Below the pieces are notes generated by a model. That model made no database searches. It was not told the DNA's origin and saw nothing but the letters and a program-made list of their open reading frames with translations. From Cephalotus follicularis (lineage: Eukaryota; Streptophyta; Magnoliopsida; Oxalidales; Cephalotaceae), in assembly GCA_001972305.1 (NCBI GenBank), contig BDDD01001458.1:1-64000 (forward strand): 64,000 nucleotides of DNA. Direction: 5' to 3'. Of this stretch, positions 56,621 through 64,000 are shown one piece after another; the stretch's first letter is position 1, and the number at the start of each line of letters is the position of its first letter. The position numbers and the translations under genes are program-made.

Positions 56621-58441
56621 TCCCACATCATCCTTAATTAAATATGTATGCCTTAGATGATGTACTGATTAATAGTTTAATCATTGGATGTGTTTTTGTG
56701 ATCAAACTAAATTTTCTAAGTGCCTTAATGAAAATTGCATGAAATTGGATTTCATTGATTTTTTATGCTGGGAATGTTGTTTAAATGTGTTTAGAATTAA
56801 GTTTGGAACATGCATGGTGCATTTTGGAATGCCAGAATGGTATTCCATAGTCTAAACCATTGAATTCAGCATTTTTCGAAATGCAGAATATGCCCAGGGG
56901 GCTAAAGACGTCGACGTCATTGGTAGACGTCAATGTCATGTTCAAATTCCCAGTAAAGACGTCGACGTTCATGATAGACGTCGATGTCTGGATCATACTT
57001 TGTGAAACGCGTTGATGTTATTTTTGGATGTTGACGCCTTTTTCAACTGTTCTTGTGAATCGCATTGATGCTCTGTTTTTGCAACGATGCCTTGTTCATA
57101 TTTTTCCAGAAAACACGTCGATGCCTTTGGTAAGGCGTCGACGTCTTTTATAAAATAAAAAAAAAACTGGTTTTTGGTAAAATTGGATTTTATACTTTCT
57201 GGCACTTGGAAGATTAAAAATCATTGCTTGATTTAGTGGGAGTTTGGTCAATTAACAATCATTGAATTAAATTGTGTAATTGGTTATCATAAATGACATT
57301 TGTTTTGTTTGTGGTTTTATTATATTGGATATAATATAGATCTTATGCACAATGGATGGCCCGAAAAGGACATAGACCTAGTTTATGTTTTTCCTAAGTG
57401 TGGATGGATTTTATTTATTTATTATTTTAAAGGTCTGTAATAAGGTGCCTGCGTGCACCATTTATTTTCCCATACTTTTGTATTTCTCCTTGTAATTTTT
57501 AAAATGTAATTTTCCTTTCAAAAATGTATTGTTCTTTTTGTAAAAGAACACTATGCAAGGAGAGATGGAGGAAAGGAGAAATAAAGTACAAGACTTTTGA
57601 AGGCCATATATGCATGGTTAATGTTGTAATAAATAGATTTAAATCTTTACACCTAGGAAGACCTTGTAATGACTTTGGGCTCAAGTCATTGCATAATAAT
57701 GTCCTTGCCATGATCCATTGACATATTTTAGAAATATGTCCAAGGTGCATAAGATACACGTCTTGCATGATAAGCCATAATTAATTGGAATTGGCTAATA
57801 TAACCAATGAATTAATTAAGGTCTTGGTAATTAAAACATGAGACCGCAAATTCCCTCACTATAATAATAAGTCTTAACGTAGGAACCCATGGAGTGGTTC
57901 CCCGTGGCCTTCCACAATTTTTGTTGAGTAGTATTCCTAGGTTGTTGGTTTGTCATGCCCTAGCTGAGGCTGATAAATTGGGGAAATAATGTCAACGTCG
58001 GTGTTGGGCACCGCAAAGGGTGGCTATGTTTTAGCACTTGGACACGCCTACGTGTGGGTGTTAAAACTAGTGCATTCCAATGAAAATTGTGGGTACCTGA
58101 CTTATCAAGATTCTGATGGCTTGTCATGCCCTAGCTGAGGCCATATTGAATCTAAGGCCGAATACTATGATTGGATCTTGTATTGGATACAAATTGGCAA
58201 GAAAGCCTACCCATTGGATATATTATGGTTTGTCATGCCCTAGCTGAGGCTATAATATGATTGCGATGGATTCCAATCCCCACTAGGAAGTTGGACTTCT
58301 CGAATTCCATATGCGGGTATGAGATACGATTAGAATAGTGGGAGGGACCATAAGCACTAAAGACCAAGTGTTATGGTTTTCATTTATTAAAACTGGAATA
58401 GATGCTGACTCAACTTATATTTCCTTATCTAGGTTGCTAAA
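56621..58441 (+). other. Long leader of copia F with repeats
   Basis: About 1.8 kb between PBS and gag without a gene. It holds a second group of GACGTCGACGTC-like words (56907-57150) and three copies of TGTCATGCCCTAGCTGAGGC (57951-57970, 58122-58141, 58231-58250). Short frames near 57500-57770 are not supported as genes. Confidence 0.7.
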
Positions 58442-59340
58442 ATGGCTTTGCAATCTGCTATGTCCCACATTCTAGAGACAAACAAATTAATAGGCCCAAA
58501 CTTCATCGATTGGCAACGTAACCTTAAATTCATCCTAACGGCCAATAGATTGGCGTATGTGATGAAATGGGGGCCTCCATCACTAGGTGATAATCCTACG
58601 CCTGATGAGTGCGATCGTCTAGCCATGTGGCTGGAGGACGATAAGCATGCTCGGTGTATCGCCCTTTTGGGGATGACACCGGAGCTGCAACGTAAGTATG
58701 AGAAGATTGAGTCCTTATCCGCTATACTACATGATCTCGAGGAGATATATAGGGCCGGGTCTAGGACTCGGAGGCTTAATCTCTCACGCAAACTCTTCAA
58801 GGCGCAGATGCCAGAGGGAGCTTCGGTCCATGATCATGGACTGGAGATGATAAACATGATTGAGCAGCTTACTCAATTAGGTTTTGTCATGGATCACGAT
58901 ATGCAGATAGATCTTATCCTTACATCCTTCCCTGGATCGTTCTCACATTTTGTGGAGTGTTTTCACTTGATTGAGGTAGAAGTAACTCTTTCTGAGTTAG
59001 TTTCTATGTTGAGAACGGCAGAGGCCAATCTTGACTCTACGTAGTCAAAGATCCCAGCCCAGGAGGGCAAGTTTGGAGCTAGTGGGAGCGATGCCAAGAA
59101 TTGAATGAAGCAGTTGGCGGCTGAGGGTGATTGTTTCCAGTGCGGTAAGACCGGACACTGGAAAAAGGATTGTCGTGTTACTGTTGCTACTGTCTCTGCT
59201 GATAACCCGCATGGTGCGAGTACGTCAGGTATGTTCATGATTGAACTGAATCTAGCTTTGAATAGTAGTTCTTCATGGGTATTGGATACTGGATGTGGAA
59301 CTAACCTTTGCAATTCGTTGCAGGGACTAAGAAAAGTTAG
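58442..59340 (+). pseudogene. Copia F Gag, zinc knuckle and protease start
   Basis: From MALQSAMSHILETNKLIGPN the 200-residue piece shows copia Gag blocks: NFIDWQRNLKFILTANRLAY near the start, LFKAQMPEGASVHDH, MINMIEQLTQLGFVMDHD and LILTSFPGSFSHFVECF. It is followed by the CCHC knuckle CFQCGKTGHWKKDC (about 59135-59176) and by SSWVLDTGCGTNLCNSLQGL, the catalytic start of the protease (DTGC form, about 59270-59330). Broken at about one place in this part. Confidence 0.88.
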
Positions 59341-59349
59341 AAAGCTTGG

Positions 59350-59350
59350 N
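59350..59350. other. Unresolved base (N)
   Basis: The only ambiguous base in the window. It lies exactly between the protease start and RT sequence of copia F, where a normal copia element would have integrase, so it may mark a collapsed assembly gap. Confidence 0.9.
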
Positions 59351-59385
59351 CATTTTTAAATGGGCGACTTGAAGAGGACATTTAT

Positions 59386-60600
59386 ATGTCCCAACCCGAG
59401 GGGTTTACATCTTCCGAGCACCCGCACATGGTGTGCAAGCTCGAACGGTCCGTCTATGGACAAAAGCAAGTATCTCGTAGCTGGAATCTACGTTTTGATG
59501 AAGCAATCAAAGATTTTGACTTTGTTAAAAATGTGAATGAGCCATGTGTTTATCGAAAGCAAGAGGGTCCTAGTATCACTTTCTTAGTGCTATATGTAGA
59601 TGACATCCTGCTCATTGGGAATGATGTAAGGATGTTGCAGTTTGCAAAGATATGGCTAACTAAGAATTTTTCCATGAAAGATTTGGGAGAAGCCACCTAT
59701 ATACTGGGTATAAGGATCTTCAGGGATAGATCCAATAGGTTGCTTGGGCTTTCCCAAAGCCAGTACATCAGCAAAGTGCTGAAAAGGTTTAGCATGGAGA
59801 ATTCCAAGAGAGGCCAATTGCCAATAGGCAAAGGAATTCATCTTTCTCGAAAGATGTCTCCTAAGACATCTGAAGAGAGAGCACGCATGATTCGGATACC
59901 TTATGCTTCGGCAGTAGGGTCGATCATGTATGCCATGTTATGTACTAGGCCTGATGTCGCACTTGTCTTGGGAATGGCAAGTCGTTTTCAGTCTGATCCC
60001 GGTGAGAAGCACTGGGAAGTGGTTAAGGGAATCCTGAAGTACCTTAGAAGGACTCAGGATACTTTCTTGATATATGGAAAAGATAGTGAGTTGAAATTGG
60101 AGGGCTTTACAGACTCCAGTTTTGACAGTGATCCGGATGATCACAAATCTTTCTCTGGGTACGTGTTTGTACTTAATGGTGGTGCTGTGAGCTGACGCAG
60201 TTCTAAGCAAGGGACTATTGCAGATTCTACCACTGAAGCCATGTACATAGCAGCCTCAGATGCCGCCAAGGAGAGTGTATGGATGCGCAAGTTCATTACT
60301 GAACTAGGAGTTGTTCCATCCATTATTAGTCCAGTTGTGGTATACTGTGATAATAATGGGGTTGTAGCACAAGCCAAGGAACCGTGGTCTCACCAGCGAT
60401 CCAAACACATCGAGCGGCGCTATCATTTAATCCGAGAGATTATTGGTAGGGGAGATATACAGCTTGAGAGGGTCTCCTCAGAGGAGAACACAACAGATCC
60501 GTTGACCAAGGCAATGGGTACCAAGGCTCTGGATCTTCATCGTGGGACGATGGGTCTAGGCTATAGGAGTTCATGGCTTGAGGGTCAAGTGAGAGATTGT
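59386..60600 (+). pseudogene. Copia F reverse transcriptase and RNase H
   Basis: Reads MSQPEGFTSSEHPHMVCKLE, RSVYGQKQVSRSWNLRFDEA, catalytic YVDD (59593-59604), GLSQSQYISKVLKRFSMENS, SIMYAMLCTRPDVALVLGMA and RNase H (LEGFTDSSFDSDPDDHKSFS, AASDAAKESVWMRKFITELG, VVVYCDNNGVVAQAKEPWSH, HLIREIIGRGDIQLERVSSE, DPLTKAMGTKALD). The final residues overlap the 3' LTR, with AAGTGAGAGAT before it as PPT. Closest relative in the window: copia G. Broken at about one place. Confidence 0.9.
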
Positions 60601-62000
60601 TAGATATAGTGACCCGACAAGCCATTAGATGGATTGTCATATTATATCTTATCATGCATGGAACAATCTTTTTCCTTATATATGATGCGTGCTAAATTTG
60701 TTATGGCTATATCACTTGTATTTTATCACATAATTGAAGCATTTTATTTATTACCTACTTATACTAGTGATGCCCTGACATAAGGTTGGATGCTTGGCAT
60801 GGAGGCTGTGAGACTGGTTACCTTATTCCTTATGTCAAACTTGTTCCAAGTCATAGGTTCTCTTTGTGGGCATTAGTGAACCGGATAGACTTGCGCGTAT
60901 GTTGCCTGCTCATGGAATCGGGGGATTGATTCTCTCACTACCATATGTGTTGGACACTAGGGCAAATACGGAGTACGCGCTGGGAGCGTGTACACTGAAC
61001 AGGATCCGCGTAGGAGACACTGTTTGGATAGTCGCTATTCTCGTGTCAGTAGTGACTCCTACTTGTTGCGGTTGTGTATAAGTGATTATCACTTAGCGAG
61101 TTCTTTAACTCGTCTGATCCTTAGACCTGAGCGACTACTCTATATTGTATGGAGATGGTTATGCTTTGATCTCCACCTTACCCAGTCCTTACGAAGGGCT
61201 GGAAATCGGGTGGTCTTTGGGTATGATCGAATCTATACGAATATAAGTGAGTGTGCAATAAGGGATTGTCACACCTGAGCGAAAGTGATCGGCTCTATTA
61301 TGGTCTGATTATACTATGGACTTATGAAATCCTTGGCCAAGGTTGAGGTAGACTAGAAATTACATTTCTGGAGAGTTTACCAAAGGTTCTAGTAATGATC
61401 AGATATTTTAGCCATTGAGGTACTATCTAGGGTTGACACATATCCTTACCTTAGACCTCAATCGGGGCCAAGCATGACAAGGGATTATAGTACACGCGAA
61501 TCGACGACTTAGAAAATCTTTGGTTATTGAGGTGTGGGAAAATTAATTAGATTAATTTTTCCATATGGATAATATTTTGATTATTGACTTCAATGGTCAT
61601 AATCAATACTCCTTTTCTAAGCTAAGTGAGAGAGAGTGTGTGTTCATACACTTTGTGATTGCTGGTTGGATTGCTTGCTGTTCCTGAGGCTTGGAGAACA
61701 TCAAGGGAATCTACTCAAGCTTGTAGCGGCAAAGAAAGAAGGAGCCTTCACCCACTGGTATAACCTTTGGTCCCTCTTCTTCTTGCTATGCTTGTGTGTC
61801 ACCATTGTGTGCAATGGTGACACAAATTCAATTCTGTTGATGCTGTGGTGATCCATGTGATCTGTGGACGTGTCAATATGGACTAGTTTTGTTTTATAGG
61901 GTGTTATTCCACTGCCATGATTGTTGTTTAAAATTATATTCTACACCCTTACACCCTTTGTCCATTTTGACATTGGTTTCGGTTTTGTCCATTTCCAACA
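60598..62000 (+). repeat. 3' LTR of copia F
   Basis: From TGTTAGATATAGTGACCCGA to GTCCATTTCCAACA, 1403 bp, shorter than the 5' LTR (2134 bp). The ends are the same, the TSD is perfect and the rest aligns well. It contains the stem-loop at 61576-61608. Confidence 0.92.
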
Positions 62001-62005
62001 TCAGC

Positions 62006-62452
62006 TACATCCCTCTTCAGTCCATTCCACCAGAAATTCTGCTTTAAGTCTCTATACATTTTTGTAGAACCCGGATGTATAGAAAATGGAGAACTGTGAG
62101 CCTCAGGCAAGACAGCCTCTCTGACATTAGGATCAGCCGGCACACACAACCGACTACCCAGCCATATAACACCATGCTCGTCCACACAAAACTCTGACTG
62201 CTTACCCTCATCAACATTCTGGACTAAGTCCCTTAACTTACCATCGTCACTCTGAGCCACCTTAATTCAAGAAACAAGAGTAGGTTCTATATTTATACCA
62301 ACCATATACCCTCAAGAACCCCGAACATACAAACTCAAATTCAACCACTCCATATCTGCTATCAACTGTGGCTGAGTAAGCAAAGCCGCTACACTCCCAG
62401 AACTCTTCCTACTAAGAGCATCAGCTACCACGTTTGCCTTACCAGGGTGGTA
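62006..62452 (-). pseudogene. Gypsy B integrase zinc module and connection
   Basis: The minus strand reads IHPGSTKMYRDLKQNFWWNG with the preceding AVLPEAHSSPF (about 62020-62150) and, nearer RNase H, an ALSRKSSGSVAAL-like reading (about 62370-62440). This continues 53282-54472; copia F was inserted between the zinc module and the catalytic core. Confidence 0.82.
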
Positions 62453-63600
62453 CTAAATATTCAGATCATAGTCTTTTAAAAGTTCCAACCACCTTCTCTG
62501 ACGCATGTTCAACTCTTTCTCCCTGAATATGTACTTGAAACTCTTATGATCAGTGAAAACATCACAAGTCTCTCCATACAAATAGTGTCTCCGGATTTTT
62601 AAAGCAAAAACCACTACTGCTAGCTCAAGATCATGTGTAGGGTCATTCACTTCATAAGGCTTCAACTGTCTATAAGCATATGCTATCAAATGACCATGCT
62701 GCATTAGAACACACCCCAAACCCTTCTTGGAAGCATCACTGTAAATCTGGTACCCACCTGACCCAGACGGCAGACGAAGAATAGGTGCAGACACAAGACC
62801 ATTCCTCAACTTCTCAAAGCTTGCCTCCCGTTCTTCATTCCATACAAACTTAGCTCCCTTCCTCATAAGCTGAGTCAGTGGCAAGGCTATGGAGGAAAAG
62901 CCTTCCACAAACCACTTGTAATATCCAGCCAAACCTAAGAAACTTCTCACTTCTGTCAATGTGGTAGGTCTCAGACATTTGGTAATAGCCTCAACCTTAG
63001 AAGGATCCACACTAATACCTTCCACTGTAACCACGTGACCCAAGAATGCCACATGTTCCAACCAGAACTCACACTTCAAAAACTTTGCGTACAGCTGATT
63101 TTTCCTCAGAATTCCCAGCACTATACGATGTTGCTCTTCATGTTCTTCCCTTGACTTAGAATATACAAGGATATCATCAATAAACACAATCACAAACCGA
63201 TCCAGAAACTCAAGAAATACCCGATTCATCAGATCCATGAAGACTTCCGGTGCTTTCGTAAGTCCGAACGACATCACCAGAAACTCATAATGTCCATACC
63301 GTGTGCGGAAAGCAGTCTTGAGTACATCTTCATCTTTCACCCACAGCTGATGATATCCAGACCTCAAGTCAATCTTAGAAAAATACCGAGCACCTTCGAG
63401 TTGATCGAATAAGTTATAAATCCTAGGCAAAGGGTATTTGTTCCAAACAGTAATCCGATTTAGCTCTCCATAGTCTATGCACAGCCTCATAGAACCATCC
63501 TTCTTTTTCACAAATAGAATCGGAGCTCTCCACGGAGAAACACTCAACCGGATAAAACCCCGATCTAATAACTCTTGCAACTGCTCCTTCAGCTCTTACA
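62453..63600 (-). pseudogene. Gypsy B reverse transcriptase and RNase H
   Basis: A 375-residue open minus-strand piece from [22 protein letters not shown] motifs [60 protein letters not shown], catalytic FIDDILVYS (residues 133-141), [20 protein letters not shown], then RNase H with [17 protein letters not shown] (residues 280-296) and [20 protein letters not shown]. All domain motifs survive. It is the best preserved gypsy coding piece in the window. Confidence 0.92.
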
Positions 63601-64000
63601 AGTCAAGCGGTGCCATCCTATAAGGTGCTTTAGATATAGGTGTCTCCCCAGGAATGAGCTCGATGGTAAACTCCACTTCCCGTTACGGTGGCAATCCCAG
63701 TAACTTATCTGGAAACACATATGAAAATTCTCTAACCACAGGATAGTCCTCAAGGCGAGGTACATCCTTAGAGACATCTTTCACAATAGCTAAGAATCCC
63801 TCAGCACCCTTAGCTACTAATTTCTTAGCTTTCAAAACTAAACTTCATTGGCCGTGAACCCTGATAAATAAAATCAGGTCGATCCACATCTCCAAACAAA
63901 ATCCTCTGAGCGTGACAATCAATCGTAACTCGATGGTGATCAAACCAGTCCATACCAAGAATCATATCAAAATCATGCATATCAATCGGAAGAAGATCCG
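63601..64000 (-). pseudogene. Gypsy B protease end and link to RT, cut by window edge
   Basis: The minus strand carries the EFTIEL...[15 protein letters not shown]-type link (63610-63700) and, at the window edge, MHDFDMILGMDWFDHHRVTI with DCHAQRILFGDVD (63870-63985), the second half of the retropepsin fold. Upstream protease and gag are outside the window. Confidence 0.8.

Larger units (their letters stand above)
54473..62000 (+). mobile_element. Ty1/copia element F (Angela/Tork-like), TSD TCAGC
   Basis: Plus-strand element in the integrase region of gypsy B with perfect TCAGC duplications (54468-54472 and 62001-62005). 5' LTR 54473-56606, PBS 56608-56620, a leader of about 1.8 kb, gag 58442-59044, zinc knuckle and protease start to 59340, RT-RNase H 59386-60600, 3' LTR 60598-62000. 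Integrase and part of protease and RT are not represented, and position 59350 is an unresolved base, so the sequence there may be incomplete rather than biologically lost. The aligned parts of the LTRs differ by about 3-5 percent by eye; with a commonly used plant rate of about 1.3e-8 per site per year that is 1-2 million years. Confidence 0.9.
48153..64000 (-). mobile_element. Ty3/gypsy element B (chromovirus, sister of A), cut by copia F, continues beyond the window
   Basis: Minus-strand element: left (3') LTR 48153-53260 (with a nested solo LTR), PPT 53261-53281, chromodomain region and integrase 53282-54472, then after copia F the zinc module of integrase (62006-62260), RNase H and RT (62453-63600) and protease (63601-64000). 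Gag and the 5' LTR are outside the window. Its pol follows A closely. Broken in several places, but the RT-RNase H piece is open for 375 residues. TCCAT precedes the LTR at 48148-48152. Confidence 0.88.

Overview
The window reads as intergenic DNA of a flowering plant, probably a eudicot: a dense, AT-rich pile of nested LTR retrotransposons with no host gene that I can support. Every long protein-like stretch belongs to a retroelement (Ty3/gypsy of chromovirus/Tekay type, a Tat/Ogre-like gypsy remnant, and two kinds of Ty1/copia). Boundaries were read from TG...CA ends, 5-bp target duplications (TSDs), primer-binding sites (PBS), polypurine tracts (PPT) and side-by-side comparison of repeated blocks by eye. 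All elements are treated as fossils; family names and ages are estimates.

Layout. 1-674: tail of a copia LTR sitting in a gypsy LTR fragment (675-2542). 2840-6697 and 22975-24826: pieces of an old minus-strand Tat/Ogre-like element, split by everything between them and also holding a solo copia LTR (3396-5530). 6698-22974: gypsy element A (minus), with 2.9-kb LTRs and with two solo LTRs inside it (8917-11364, TSD CAAAC; 12289-15560, TSD ATAGG). 24827-36708: short-LTR copia element D (minus), cut by gypsy element C (25366-31664, plus, TSD TATGT). 36709-38534: repeat-like spacer. 38535-41269: copia E, a small relative of D. 42183-48147: two inverted copies of another LTR family (H) around the 3' part of copia G. 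48153-64000: gypsy element B (minus, leaves the window on the right), carrying a solo LTR (48390-50800, TSD ATAGC/ATAGT) and cut by copia element F (54473-62000, TSD TCAGC).

How the parts relate. The nest gives an order: Tat remnant older than A, A older than its solo LTRs; D older than C; B older than F. Solo LTRs are frequent, which points to strong LTR-LTR recombination. By eye the LTR pairs differ by roughly 3-5 percent (C, E, F) to 7-10 percent (A, D), so the visible insertions are geologically young and the Tat remnant is older.

Most interesting signals. Several unrelated LTR families carry arrays of short palindromic or transcription-factor-like words (a 21-bp-period CAGTCGGCTG array with CCGAC cores, GACGTC arrays, CATGCATG-type clusters). 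Many LTRs are organised like host first exons (TATA or Y-patch, leader, consensus GT splice donor). A stem-loop is conserved in the copia LTRs, a 20-nt motif is repeated three times in the F leader, and a tRNA-derived SINE-like unit lies in the leaders of D and E.
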